Below, piece by piece: positions 10,797-22,726 of a stretch of DNA of 64,000 nt. Each line of letters opens with the position of its first letter. Within the stretch, counting starts at the first letter, position 1. The DNA is taken from contig CAUEEP010000935.1 in NCBI GenBank assembly GCA_958450365.1, forward strand, positions 970,001 through 1,034,000. The letters run 5' to 3'. The notes beneath the pieces were generated by a model. The model was not told where the DNA came from. It ran no database searches and saw only the letters and a list, made by a program, of their open reading frames with translations. Made by a program: the position numbers and the translations under genes. The stretch is from Mesorhabditis belari. Its lineage: Eukaryota > Nematoda > Chromadorea > Rhabditida > Rhabditidae.

Positions 10797-10899
10797 AATA
10801 ATGATTTCGAAAGAGTTTTCTCTACTAAAAGCTATCTTACTTTCTTTACTTTTCTTTACTTTTCTTTACTTTACTTAGCTATCTTAAAAGCTACTTAGC

Positions 10900-10955
10900 T
10901 ATTCAGCTATCGTATCTTAAAATAAGATACTTTAAGATACGATAGCTGAATGTTC
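10900..10955. repeat. Short perfect palindrome
   Basis: CAGCTATCGTATCTTAAA and its complement TTTAAGATACGATAGCTG meet around ATAAGATAC; a hairpin with ~24-base arms. Confidence 0.8.
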
Positions 10956-11509
10956 TATTTAACTAGATCTTTTCTTTATTTAAATAATGACTTTGCAAGT
11001 TTGATGTATTTTCATTTTTTGTATTTTCACTTCCCTTTGTTCCTCCAATATTCTCAGAATTCTTTCTTTGTTCTTTTTCTGACTCTGACTCTGTTATTTA
11101 ACGAAACAATCATATCGCGTTATTCATTTTCATAAAGGCTTTTGTTCAGAAACAAAAAGGATTAAATGGATAATGGATGAGAAAACAAAAGAAAAGAAAA
11201 ACGGATACGTAATTGAAACTAGAGTATTTGTAATACACATTTTTATGCAAATTTCGCGGTCTAGAAATCCCAATGCTTTAGAAAACATTTTTCTACATCT
11301 TACGTCATCCCTATAGTTGTTCTATGCTGAATAACGAATCAAATATTCAGCCATCTTCATCAAAGTCTTTGAAACATCTGACTTTTCATATCAAATAGCT
11401 GCAAAAAGTGTACTCATGAAAATGAGATCTTTGAAAGAAAAAAATGGGGAGAGATGTGAAGAGATGGATTGTTGAAAATGGGGAAGGGAAGGGAAGGGAA
11501 GGGAAGAGT

Positions 11510-12170
11510 TTAAAGTTTTTTTTGTTTTTGCGATGACCAAGAGAGCTCTCCGAAGCTCTCTTCATCACAAATAAGCTAGTGAAGCTAAATTTGGAAAATA
11601 AGGAGAAGAAAGAGAGAAAGAAAGGATGAGAAAATAAGGAATCCATTTGTACTTGCAATTCGTACAAGTTCATAGAATATTATTTTAGCACTTCAAAGCC
11701 AAGAACTAGATTTGCTCATCGTTTAATTTAGTTCCAAATAGAAAGCACAGCTAATAGCTACCGTAATCTAGAAAGGAAAGCTTTCAAAGTTTTCAAAGTC
11801 AAAGTCTCAACATTATCCAATCTCACTGGGCTATCCTTGAGAGAAGAAAGGCAAAACACACGCCAACTCTAACTCTATTTCCTGATCATCGACAAGAGAA
11901 ATGTTTCGAGTTGAAGCTAGTAAAGGAGAGGCTAATAAAGGTACAATTGAACAGGATTTAGACGTCGGCAATAAGCATTTATCACCATTTACTGTCGTAC
12001 ATCATTTCCATTGAAGATGTTGTTTCTCTTGCTTAATCTTGCAGTACCGAAATCGTTCTCATCCTTACTTTCCCTTTCACCTAGCTTCACTTTCAAACTC
12101 ATCGATCACTTGAAATCCAGAATATGGAAGGGCATCGGTGAAAGAAGTGAGACAAACAGTCAAACAAAGC
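11510..12170. repeat. Segmental duplication, copy 1
   Basis: Matches 14565-15230 at very high identity in the same orientation, about 3 kb apart. It contains a damaged version of the peptide gene found in copy 2. The 5' end with the start codon is missing beyond ~12165, the intron donor reads ATCGATGAGT instead of ATCGGTGAGT, one base is added in the next stretch, and two bases are lost in exon 2. Confidence 0.85.
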
Positions 12171-12970
12171 AGCACTATTAAAGGCGAAACTACAGTAAAT
12201 CTAAATCCCACAAAAATTCGTCAGATTTCGTTTAGGCAAAAGCCTTTCCCTGAAGAATGAGAATGAAGAGAAGCGGAAAATGTGATAGCGTGACTCATTT
12301 CAGCGCCTTTTCTTCACTCTATCTTTAGCTTTAGCTTTTTTTTTTAAAGAAAAGATATCTTTTCCCTTTTTTTTCTTTCATTCAGACATTCCCCAACAAT
12401 ACATTTCAATTTCAAAATAACATGATCACAAATTTGGAGAATTTCGAGAGTTTCGAGAGTTTGTTGTTGCCAAAATGAAGAGACACGAATTTTGAAGTCA
12501 TTTTTAACTATTTTGAGGGATTGCGTAAAAGGTTATTTATAGAAAAGAATAGAAAAGTTTACTTAAACATTTAAAAAAAACTCACTTTATCTACACTATT
12601 AAGTTTTTACTCGAAATCAAAGTTTTTTACTTTTTCTATTCTTTTTTTTAATTCTTTTGCAAAAGTTTGCATTACTAGTCATTGGCTAGTAATGCTCGTA
12701 TTTACTAGTTATTGGCTTTTAGCCAAGTATTTGGCTAATATTGGCTTTTAGCAAGTCATTGGCTTTTAGCAAACGCTTTTTTTCGAGGTATCTCAAATTT
12801 CAAAATGATTTCACACAACGAAAGAATTGTTAAAGCAAAAGGGGTAAATGGGGTTGAATTGTTGATGTAGTAAGAGTTGATGAAGTTTATAAAGAGTAAA
12901 AATTCTTTCAAAAGCTTATTCTCTTCCGTATTATCTAGGTAACAATGTGATCTATTTTGAAACGATTTTC
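12170..12970. other. Non-coding stretch
   Basis: AT-rich with TTGGCTAGTA/TTGGCTTTTAGC units near 12670-12770. No gene seen. Confidence 0.4.
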
Positions 12971-12973
12971 AAT

Positions 12974-13252
12974 TACCGTAAATACTGTAATATTCCCCCA
13001 CCCCCCTCGTACAGTCGCGTAGTCGCAAAAGTTTTTTGGTATTTTTAGTATTTCATTTTTTTTCAAAGCACCCGTACTTTCAAAAAATGCGTCTTTGGTA
13101 TCAAAAAATAGCTGAAATTCAGGGCTATTTTTTGATATTTAAGCGAACATTGTAGCATAAACCAGTGTCGAGAAAAACTCGTTCAAAGCTAGACTACGCA
13201 ACACTCCGCACCGTCATCATGGCGGTGGGGTACTATTACAGTATTTACGGTA
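12974..13252. mobile_element. TACCGTAAATACTG MITE (family 1)
   Basis: Complete copy with both TIRs. Same internal hairpin and same ACTACGCAACACTCCGCACC segment as 5022-5290. Confidence 0.85.
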
Positions 13253-13578
13253 AATTCATTCAACGTTTGTCTTTTCCACGAGTTGACTCAATTGAATCTA
13301 TTTCGATCAGCTGTCTTATAGATGCAAAAGAGAAAAGGACTACGGTAACAGAAAACAGAAAGAAAGTCAAGTTAAAGGCAGTCAAAGGCAGAAAGAAAGC
13401 CAATAAGTCAAAGGATCAACAAGCAAAGTATAGGTTTATCCAATCGATATGCAAGACTAGATCACTTGGATAAAGGCTAGAGTCAAGCTAAGATTGTCTA
13501 TAAAAGTCTTGACTACAAAACTTTTGTCTATAAAAATGTTTTAGAAGAGAAATCATGTTAGAAAAGAAATCAAAGAAA

Positions 13579-13752
13579 CCAGACTTGTAAGTAAAAAAAC
13601 AGAAAATTTAATCTTTTGATTTTCCAAACAAAACCCAACGAATGGGGCAGCTACGCACTGCGACGGAAAAAGCGAAAAAAACGTAGCTGCCCCATTTGTT
13701 TCTTTGGAAACTAAAAAGATATTCTATTTTCCGTTTTTTTTCCGCTTGATCC
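13579..13752. mobile_element. GGGGCAGCTACG-hairpin MITE, intact
   Basis: Starts CAGACTTGTAAGTAAAAAA and ends TTTTCCGCTTGATCC, with the central hairpin GGGGCAGCTACGCACTGCGA ... ACGTAGCTGCCCC. It is the uninterrupted counterpart of 937-1980. Confidence 0.75.
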
Positions 13753-13781
13753 ATAAATGTTTAAAAATTATGAGCTTTTCT

Positions 13782-14189
13782 GGGGGTGGGACAAATGCGA
13801 TCTTTTTTTTGCGCACCTGGACATTTGCGCACCTTTTTTTTTGCTGGAAAAGGCTTTAGGCAAGGCCGTAGAGCTTCGAAAATACTTCCAAATAAGGGAA
13901 TCGTATGCGTAGATTCCGAATTTCGACAAATCGGACCTCGCTGACACGTCAAATTTGGGCTAAAAGGCAAAAACTGCGGAAAAGCGTTAAGTTGCGTAGT
14001 TTTTGCCTTTTAGCCCAAATTTGACGTGTCAGCGAGGTCTGATTTGTCGAAATTCGGAATCTACGCATACGCTTCCCTTCTATGAAAACATTTTTGAAGC
14101 TCTACGACGTTTCCTAAGGCCTTTTCCAGCAAAAAAAGGTGTGCAAATGTCCAGGTGCGCAAAAAAAAGGTCGCATTTGTCCCACCCCC
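13782..14189. mobile_element. GTGGGACAAATGC hAT-like MITE
   Basis: Same palindromic subfamily as 4555-4984, with GGGGGTGGGACAAATGCGAT ends and inverted arms meeting near 13985. The flanks GCTTTTCT and ATCCAATC do not match, so no target duplication is visible. Confidence 0.85.
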
Positions 14190-14564
14190 ATCCAATCACT
14201 CAAGTCAAGACTTTTTCGTCAAATCGTCAAATCTTTGAAAAATTAACATCCAAATAGATTGCGAGTCAAAGAAAGCCCAAATTTTGATGTCTTTTTGATC
14301 CTTTTGATGAGTGAATGGTGAATCCATCTACTAAAGAAAGAAAAAAAGGAAAGATGTTGGCGTAAGTAATTGAAATTTGGGGGAATGGGTGGGAGTATTT
14401 GAAGAAAATATAGTGAGAGAAAAGGGGGAAAGAAAAAAAAGATCGAGGCGACGGATAAGAAGAACCCACGTCAACGAGAGTTGTACATCAAGTAGTTTCT
14501 TTTCTTTCTTCTCCTCTTTCACTTTCCAATCACCACCCCCAAAAATTCCCACACCATCATAAAG

Positions 14565-15230
14565 TTTTTTTTTTGTTTTTGCGATGACCAAGAGAGCTCT
14601 CCGAAGCTCCCTTCATCACAAATAAGCTAGTGAAGCTAAATTTGGAAAATAAGGAGAAGAAAGAGAGAAAGAAAGGATGAGAAAATAAGGAATCCATTTG
14701 TACTTGCAATTCGTACAAGTTCATAGAATATTATTTTAGCACTTCAAAGCCAAGAACTAGAATTTGCTCATCGTTTAATTTAGTTCCAAATAGAAAGCAC
14801 AGCTAATAGCTATCGTAATCTAGAAAGGAAAGCTTTCAAAGTTTTCAAAGTCAAAGTCTCAATCTCACTCCATCTCACTGGGCTATCCTTGAGAGAAGAA
14901 AGGCAAAACACACACGCCAACTCTAACTCTATTTCCTGATCATCGACAAGAGAAATGTTTCGAGTTGAAGCTAGTAAAGGAGAGGCTAATAAAGGTACAA
15001 TTGAACAGAATTTAGACGTCGGCAATAAGCATTTATTTACTTTACTGTCGTACACCATTTCCATTGAAGATGTTGTTTCTGTTGCTTAATCTTCCAGTAC
15101 CGAAATCGTTCTCATCCTTACTTTCCCTTTTCCCTAGCTTCACTTTCAACTCACCGATCACTTGAAATCCAGAATATGGAAGGGCATCGGTGAAAGAAGT
15201 GAGACAAACAGTCAAACAGAGCAGCAAATA
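14565..15230. repeat. Segmental duplication, copy 2
   Basis: Direct copy of 11510-12170. This copy extends farther and includes the signal-peptide start of the small peptide gene at 14810-15254. Confidence 0.85.
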
Positions 15231-15254
15231 TTGAGTAGAAGCTGACAAAAGCAT
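14810..15254 (-). CDS. Putative small secreted protein
   Basis: Exon 1 (15254-15155) encodes MLLSASTQYLLLCLTVCL followed by TSFTDALPYSGFQVI: a clear signal peptide with cleavage probably after TDA. The donor ATCG|GTGAGT is canonical. An acceptor CTTTACTAG leads to exon 2 (14970-14810) in the right phase, giving 86 residues in total and ending LKAFLSRLR before TAG. If the intron is retained, the frame instead reads through about 37 more codons with a KLGKR dibasic site (stop at 15042). Both forms are secreted in prediction. No known peptide family is recognised. Copy 1 at 11510-12170 is broken. The gene call rests on the signal peptide and splice fit only. Confidence 0.5.
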
Positions 15255-15375
15255 CGCATCACTCCGATCAAATGAAATTGGAGGGAAGAAAATGATCAAG
15301 AATAGATGAGATAGATAAAAAGTGAAAAAGGAGGGAGGGGAAGAAAGCTGTCAGAAATGGAGATGAGTGAATGTT

Positions 15376-15891
15376 AAAAAGAAGAGAAAAGGGGCGGGAC
15401 TTTTCATCCCGAAGACGACCATCTCTCCTCGTTTTTTCTTTTCTCTTCTCAAATCAAATCCAATGTCATTTCACGAAGAGTACTGTGGGCGGGATTTGTC
15501 GAAATCTTCAACGATGATGACGTTTTGTTCTTCCACGACCACTACATCAACGAATTAGATTATGGACACCATCCCATGACACATTTCCCACCACTCATCC
15601 ATCAAATTGTGCCACGCGTTTGGGTATCTGGACTTTTGGAAATTTATTCAAATGATTGTTATAAAAAGGATAAACAATAGTGGAATATATCGAGGCAGAT
15701 TTGGAAAACAAGAATGAAATCATAAAATTCATGAGAGTGCCCAAAAAGCAGAACAAATATAACAAACACCAAAACATTACATTTGAAAAGTGGACGAAAT
15801 TAGTTTGCAGCTAAATGAATTGATGTCTGTGAGAAGAGATCGAAATCATAGGAGCAATAATGAAATTGATCAGATCAAACGATCTCGATAA
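15376..15891 (+). CDS. Last two exons of an unidentified + strand gene
   Basis: An open frame ending at 15623 (TTTGG|GTATCT donor) encodes an aromatic-rich segment with LWAGFVEIFNDDDVLFFHDH and GHHPMTHFPPLIHQIVPRVW. It joins in phase 0 to an exon after TAGTTTGCAG at 15811-15891, which encodes LNELMSVRRDRNHRSN and stops at TAA after IKRSR. The 5' limit of the first exon is uncertain and earlier exons were not found. The gene is convergent with xpo-1, whose stop is at 16292. No family is recognised. The matched phase and good splice sites support it. Confidence 0.5.
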
Positions 15892-16291
15892 ATCCCCCTT
15901 TCAAATCATTGATCCTATTCAAGGCGACCGGTTTTCATGAGGGACTATAAGAGTGAAAAAGTTAGCTGAATGGGATTGTATTTTCGTAAGATCTTCGCAA
16001 ATTCAAAACTCATTGCACCCATTTCGCTAACCTTCAAGAAGTAATTTGGAACACGCATAAAGAAATACACGATTTAAGGAACGACTCGAATAGAGATGCG
16101 AAAATGCTGTGAGGAAAAAATACTAAACAAAAGAAACGAAACAGAGAAGGAGTCGATTAACAAAAAAAGTGAAACAAATGGTCGCAATAATTGGCGACTA
16201 GTAATAAATATTCAGTGATTAAAAACGCACAGAAAGTAATCAAAAACACAACTCAAACGCACGCATATTGTTGCCACGTCTTTCTCGGATT

Positions 16292-19200
16292 TCATTTCAT
16301 CTCCTCTTCGTCGTTAAGCTCATTCGGATTGATCATCCCAGGGACTTGGCGTTTCTTAGCCTAAATCAAGAAAATTTCGCTAAGAAATGTTATGCTCAAT
16401 GAAGATTTTCTCCCTAACGGTAGATCAATACAACTTGGGTGATTGAAAGAGTACCTGAGCAGCTTGTATTTCTTGTTCACGCTCCTCGAGGAACAAATCC
16501 GATGTGTCTTCTCCATTGAACTCCTTGATTTGGACCAAGAAGTCTCGTAGATGATTGCGCATTTGAGTGACATCGGTGTTGAAGGAGAAGAAGCCCTTGA
16601 TGGTGACACGAATTTGATCCCTAAACAGAATGTTACTAACATATTTCTTTTGAAATAAGTTTTTGCAAACAAAGACTAAAGGCAGTTACTGAGTTAGATT
16701 GGTGAAGTGCTGCATAAAGATGGTCGATATTTGCATGTAGATGAAGTCAATGTTTGATTGTTGAGGATTTTGGTCATTGAGAGAAATCTGAACAATGGTT
16801 ATTCAAAATAATGAAACTCAATTACTTTGATCGAAAACTCGGCAGCACGGAAAAGAGCACAAAGCACCTCAGCATAGTAGGTCAATCCTAGATTTATAAG
16901 TCAGAAGCTGAGAACAATAAACACTAACCGGCAACTTGAACTTGGCTACTATCAGCAACTACAGCGAGAACGTGTTGAAGAATTTGCATGTAGAACTCCT
17001 TGTAGAAAGTTTGAGATTGTTCCTCGGGAAGGATCGCAACTTTAGCAAGCATGTCCTTCAGGATGTCGAGACCTATATAAAATAATTGTACCCAACGCTC
17101 GACTCGACGCTTATTTAGAGCCAAAACCCACCGATTTCTGCAACATTTCGCATACTGTGCTGGAAAGCCCAGACGACGGCGTCAATGATGTATTGAAGTT
17201 GCTCTGAGGGCATCGCCAAAAACACTGGGAAGCACTCTTGACTAAAATTGCAAATGTAATCATTTTTTAAAAAGAATACAACCTCAATGAAAGGAGCAAA
17301 GCAAAGAAGTTGGTACGGTGCTCTGGGAAAGCCTCCAAATCCTTGTTGATCATGTTGAGGGTGCACTCGAAGACGGCTGTCAAGATTCGGGGTACTTCTG
17401 ATGAAATGAGTTCCTAAAAGAATTTATTGAACAATAAAGAAAAACGACCCTTACATGTAATTGGCAGACGATGATGCTGAGAAGGGAGAGCACTTTTGGT
17501 TCTCGTGCAGCAGCCACATTTTTCTGATAATCGAATAAAACAGCGTCGAAAAGTGGTGGCACAAAATCTTCGAGGACACCCTAAACCACGAATATTGAAT
17601 CTGGTAACAGTATTAAATTTTACCTTTGGATCATCGCTTTGTGCGACCCAAGTTGAAAGCAGAATCAAGATTTCCCGTTTAACACCTCTCATTAGCTTGA
17701 TCACTGGGTTCTTCAAGATATCTTCTCCATTATCGGCAACGGCACTAAATTTATTTTTTTAATTGAACAGGGTAAATTTACACCGTTCACCTTGATACAT
17801 TCTCCGAAAGAATCTTGTACATTGACAGAGTATCTTGGTAGATCCTAAAATAATTTTTGTACAATTACTGTAAAACGTTGTAGTCAAATGGGTAAGAAAA
17901 GACAAACTTGCTGAGCTGGGCCACAAAAGCCATTCCAATTGATTTGCAAGCAGCCACATTGGTCTTCAGAATGTTAAGCACACTGCGAAGAGCTTCTGGT
18001 TCTTTCAAGACGTCGACATTGCTTCCAGCGTGTTGAACGATTTCGTCCCACACAGTATTCGGAAGGCGCATGAGCTTTTCAATCAATGGGTCCTATAACA
18101 TTTAGTAAGATCTCCATAAATCTCCATTTAGTAAGAAGCAACATTTACCTGAAGCGAAGAATCTGTTTGAGCGTTGATGATGTGCCCCATAGCCTCATAA
18201 AATACGTGAACCTAAAAGAATAATAGCTGATGAAAATGTATTGTTGTTTACTTGTGGTGGAGTCAGATCGCAGATAATTCCTGACAGATTCTCTAACATA
18301 TCGTCCACAAATGGTTGAGTTTCTCCGAGTTGCAGCTAAAGATGTTTATATTTGACAACTAGTTAGATTGAAATTCTTACAATGACAAAGTGTCTTTTGC
18401 ATTTCATTGCGATTTTGATAAAAGTGTCACAGGCCATATCTTGCACTCCTTCATGGGTCTCGTGCATAAACTCAAACAATTTGTTGATGACCTAAAATGA
18501 CAATTAAATCAAGCCTCGACTCAAAGATTTCCAAACTGTTTTCAAGAATTTCCAGTGAGCTCTCAAGAAACGCGGGTATTGTCCAACCACATACATAATG
18601 TTTGAAGCAATAACGGCCTAGACATAAAACATGAATGGAAAATAACACATTGCGATACTTTGTTATCTTTTCCCCGCTTTTGTTCACAAAGTCCAAGTAG
18701 ATCACGAATTACAAGCACCAAAAAGCGTTTTTCATCCTCTTCAGTCATTGTACCCGAGATCGATCCAACGGCCCAGCACAGAGTGTTTAAGTTCTTCCAC
18801 GAGAATTCGTTTCCAGATACCTAATCGATACAATATTATAAACTAGTCCATCAAAAATACCTGTGTTTGAAGCTTCTCAGTCATTTTCAACTCAGTATCC
18901 TTGTTGTCAAGATGTGTGAGGTAGACGAGCGTTTCTCGCATGTTTCGGTACAAAGTAATTGAATCCGTATCTTTGACAAGCTCTCGTACAACCTAAACGT
19001 ATTTTTAAAAATCAGAGTGCTATTTCTTACCTCTCCTTGGTCATTTTCCACAACCAGTACTTCTTCAGGTTTTGCCATTCGAGAAATCATAATGTTGCGC
19101 AAGTTAGAGAGGTGAATTCTAAAATCAATTGGATTCAAAATTTTTGATAGATAGATACCTGTAAAGTTTGCGTCTTGGCAGATCTTTCATTCCACCCATT

Positions 19201-20995
19201 TGACTGAAAATGAGTGATGGGGGTGGGAATGGCGATAGTCGATACAGTTCAGAAGTTAACCAGTTCCAATAATCAAGGCAAATCTAGAACAAAGATAGAT
19301 ACAAAACAAAAATGTTTTTGCAAACCTTGAAAACTTCGACCTCATCTACACGGCTGATATTCAGTAGAGTCTCGACGGCATAGCTGTGATACTCGGTAAG
19401 GTCGGCATTTTCTCGCTCGACGGGCTAAACATGCCAAACTTGAGAAACATAAATTCAACATACCTCTACAAGATTAGCATGTTCTTTGAGAAAGGCAACA
19501 AGAAACTGTGCCAAGCAAGAGATGAACTTTTGGTCGTTGTCAGATCCACTCTTGTAAGCAGTTGGTATATCAGCGTCTGGTGGGATGAGTTGGCTGATCT
19601 AAATGTCTTTTGCGATTAAATTCTGCTCCTATTCTCAAACTCACTCACATTTATATATTATGCCTCGGATGGCTGATGCCAACCAGGACTAACAGACAAC
19701 AGACAGACGCTTAACAAGCATTGTTGAAATCGTAAATTAAAAAGGACGGACCTCTTTCATCGTGGCACAGAACATTAGCCTCAATTTGTCATTGTAGTCG
19801 TTGGTATTGGCAACGTTGATGAGCGCGACCTCGGTAAGGCATTGCAAAGTGACCACTCGGAACATTTCAAGCGATAGAAACTAAAGTCAATTAAACGGCT
19901 TGTTATCTAATGGTTTGTGATGAAGTTTACATTTTCCGAAAGAAGTTGTGTAATGTTTGTCTCAAAAACGTATCCAACTGGGATCCACGAAAGAAAACGA
20001 TGAAGTGTCTTTAGAGTAGCTTCAACCATTGATGGTGCTGGACATTTTTCCTAAAGAAAAAATAATCTACCAGATTACTCGCACAAACAACTGCACAAAA
20101 ATTAAAACCTACAAGAATTGTCATGCAGAGCTGGAAGACTTCTTGAAATTGGCCACAAAATTGCGTTTTCAGGTGTTGTTCTTTAGCTTGCGTCAAGTTT
20201 TGGCTTCCAAAATCAAACACTTCCTCACTAAAATAATAATAATAAACATTATTAGTATTTATGTCTCAACCTTAGAAGTCGAAGAATATTCATGTTGTTG
20301 ATACACACCGAATCAGAGGTTTTGCTGGCGGCCACAATATCACTAATGAACGAAGGCCAATTCTTCGGCCAATCCTGTTTCACAATCTAAATTTGATAAC
20401 TATTAACAAGCGAGAAAAACGGTAATACCTGAACCAACACAAGGTTTAACTTGTGTAGAAGCAAATGATTTCGCTGCGCAGTTTCATTTGTTTCACTGAG
20501 CTTCAGAATGAATTGCACGATGAACCCTTTGATACCATCGCGTTGCACTACGGGCAACGCTTTCCATCTGGAGACGAATTTTGTCAAATTTGATCATAAA
20601 AGCACTTACTTTGTTTGTATGACAGACTCGAGTATTTGCAGTGCAAAGTATTTCGTCTCAGGAAGCGATGAGAACTCAAGAATGGCGTCAACTTTGGTCC
20701 AAGAATTCGGGTTTTCTTTCAGCTCGACGAGAATCGTATTTGCTTGACGTTGATCTTCGCCGGATGCTTGATTCATCAGTGTTACCACCTAAAATAAAAA
20801 GTTGTTACTCAATATTGAAAACTTTTTCACCTAACAACAATCATTAATAAGACCTCATAAGCCACTAACCATTTGGTTTCATATTAAAGGCTTTACCTGG
20901 TCTAGCAGTTGAACATTCAATTTGCCATCTTCTTCAAAGAATTGTCTCTTGGCTTCGAGGAGAATTGGATTGGAGATCGAGATGGCGACGGACAT
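16292..20995 (-). CDS. xpo-1: Exportin-1 (CRM1), complete, 28 exons
   Basis: Nuclear export receptor that carries leucine-rich NES cargo with Ran-GTP through nuclear pores. Exons run 20995-20897, 20788-20610, 20567-20429, 20386-20271, 20227-20113, 20050-19931, 19880-19752, 19598-19464, 19424-19326, 19283-19159, 19118-19031, 18992-18861, 18820-18659, 18617-18537, 18491-18381, 18335-18252, 18211-18149, 18092-17908, 17844-17791, 17744-17624, 17580-17455, 17413-17283, 17241-17132, 17072-16929, 16887-16826, 16787-16690, 16620-16455 and 16360-16292. They join in frame to 1081 codons (human CRM1: 1071 residues). Near-identical CRM1 blocks include [31 protein letters not shown] and [12 protein letters not shown], and the tail is acidic (NDEEEMK). 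The leptomycin-target Cys is kept at residue ~537. No stop or frameshift was found, and introns are mostly 40-60 bases. Confidence 0.97.
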
Positions 20996-21075
20996 GGCGA
21001 CTCACGGACGGACACACACACAGACACAAGAAGATTGCGGTTGATTGGCTCTACAGCAACAACGTTACTGCCTGA
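20996..21075 (-). promoter_or_regulatory. xpo-1 5' leader with an upstream splice acceptor
   Basis: Going upstream from the ATG, TTTTTCAATTTCAG ends at 21072, leaving a ~76-base leader. It is either a cis-spliced 5' UTR exon or an SL trans-splice site; the sequence alone cannot separate them. Confidence 0.45.
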
Positions 21076-21079
21076 AATT

Positions 21080-21970
21080 GAAAAATAAGTAAATTTTAAA
21101 AGTAGAGAACAAATTACTGAAATGGATACATACAACTTTAAAAAACGATAGCCGGAGAGGATCTAGTTGATAAAAATCTAGGTATCAAGAAATTTTGCTC
21201 CAAAATGTTTGCAAGAATTATAAATTAGGCAAAGATTAAGTACTTTTAGTTTCGAAACTGCGTCAGCACCCAAAAATGACCAAAAAATGTTGCTTGACAA
21301 CAAGCTACACAGAGAAACGTAAAGATTTCTGCAATGGAATAGTCTTGCATCAGGGTATTCTCATATGTTTTCAAGCGGCTTCTAAATTCGAAAGCGTCAA
21401 AAATTCTCTCAACTTTTTTGTCGATTGTGTGAGAATCAATTGGGCGCGAGGGGCACGTGATTTGGAGTCTTTCGGATGGCCGAGTGAAGAAGTAAAAGAA
21501 GAAGAGAGGGGGAAAAGGGCAAAAGGCAGAAAAGAGGGGCTTTCCGGGCTCTTTTTCTCTTTTGGTCAACGAAGGGGAACCTCATAGCGAGAAAACACGA
21601 GATCGAGTGGAAGTTCAGTTACAAAAGACAGGAAATAGCAAATAAAGGTGTAGAAAATGAACATTTAATAAAAATGCATAAAACGGGGGTATTAGATTAG
21701 ATTATAAGATGTCATCGTCAAGCGATGCGCAGAAAAGAAAGTCATTTTATCGGAATTTTCAGAAAAGCGGTTTAATCTAGCACCAGAAATAGAGTGGAAG
21801 TTCGTCAATTCGCGTATAGCTGATAAATTATTGCGCACGTAGAAAAGCTAATGAAATTAATCAACTTGGAGTAAAGTTGGGAGAATGAGGAGAATGAAAT
21901 GAAATGAATAATGAAAGAGTGAAAATGCAAACTTTCTCCTTTTAAGGAGGCGTCTGTCTGTCAAAAAGGG
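21080..21970. other. Upstream region of xpo-1
   Basis: No supported gene. Open frames near 21276-21587 overlap on both strands and lack splice or family support. Contains GA-rich stretches. Confidence 0.4.
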
Positions 21971-21971
21971 C

Positions 21972-22702
21972 ACCGTAAATACTGTAATAGTGGCGGTGGG
22001 ACAAATGCTACCTTTTTTGCGCACCTTTTTTCGCGTTTTGAAAGCTCTAAAAGCTAATATTAACCAATTTCTATTTCAAATGTTGTTTTTTTAGGTAATT
22101 TGAGGGTGTCGAATTCAAATTTTGACATAACAGAGCGTGTTTGAATTTGAAAGACAAAACGGCTAGATCAAATTACAGAAAATTGTCGATTTTTCTCTTT
22201 GTATAACTCCGTCCGTTCGCTTCCACAAGCTCTGATATGTCAAAATTTCGATTCTACGCCCTAAAATTACCTAGAAAAATAACTTTTGAAATAGAAATTG
22301 GTTAATATTAGCTTTTAGAGCTTTTTTAAAACGCAAAAAAGGTGCGCTAATGGGCTAAGTGCGGAAAAAAAGGTGCGCAAATGTCCCGTGCGCAAAAAAA
22401 AGGTCGCATTTGTCCCACTCCCGTAATAGTACACCACGAGGGGTCGTACAGGCGCTTAGTCGCAAATGTTTTTTAGTATTTTTAGTATTTCATTTTTTTC
22501 AAAGCGCCCTTACTTTCAAAAAATGCGTCTTTAGTATCAAAAAATAGCCCTCAATTTCAGCTATTTTTTGATACCTAAGCTCAGGTATCCAATGCGCATT
22601 GTAGCACAAACCAGTGTCGAGAAAAATGCGTTCAAAGCTAGACTATGCAAACACTTCGCAACGTCATCATGGGGATGGGGTACTATTACAGTATTTACGG
22701 TA
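21972..22702. mobile_element. Family 1 MITE interrupted by a hAT-like MITE
   Basis: Outer TIRs are ACCGTAAATACTGTAATAG (21972) and CAGTATTTACGGTA (end 22702). The element is split after ACTGTAATAGT by the insertion at 21992-22422. Confidence 0.85.
21984..22430. mobile_element. GTGGGACAAATGC hAT-like MITE (subfamily B) with 8-bp TSD
   Basis: Element 21992-22422 (431 bases) is flanked by GTAATAGT at 21984-21991 and 22423-22430, an exact 8-bp duplication of family 1 MITE sequence. The outer ends match subfamily A, but the inner arms differ (CTAAAAGCTAATATTAACC ... and inverse). Confidence 0.9.
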
Positions 22703-22726
22703 GGTAATTTTGGGGCATAGAATCCA

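Noticed and set aside
13165..13473. + strand 102-codon frame
   Set aside because: Its first third is MITE sequence (shared with 24715-24811) and the rest is low-complexity Lys-rich translation.
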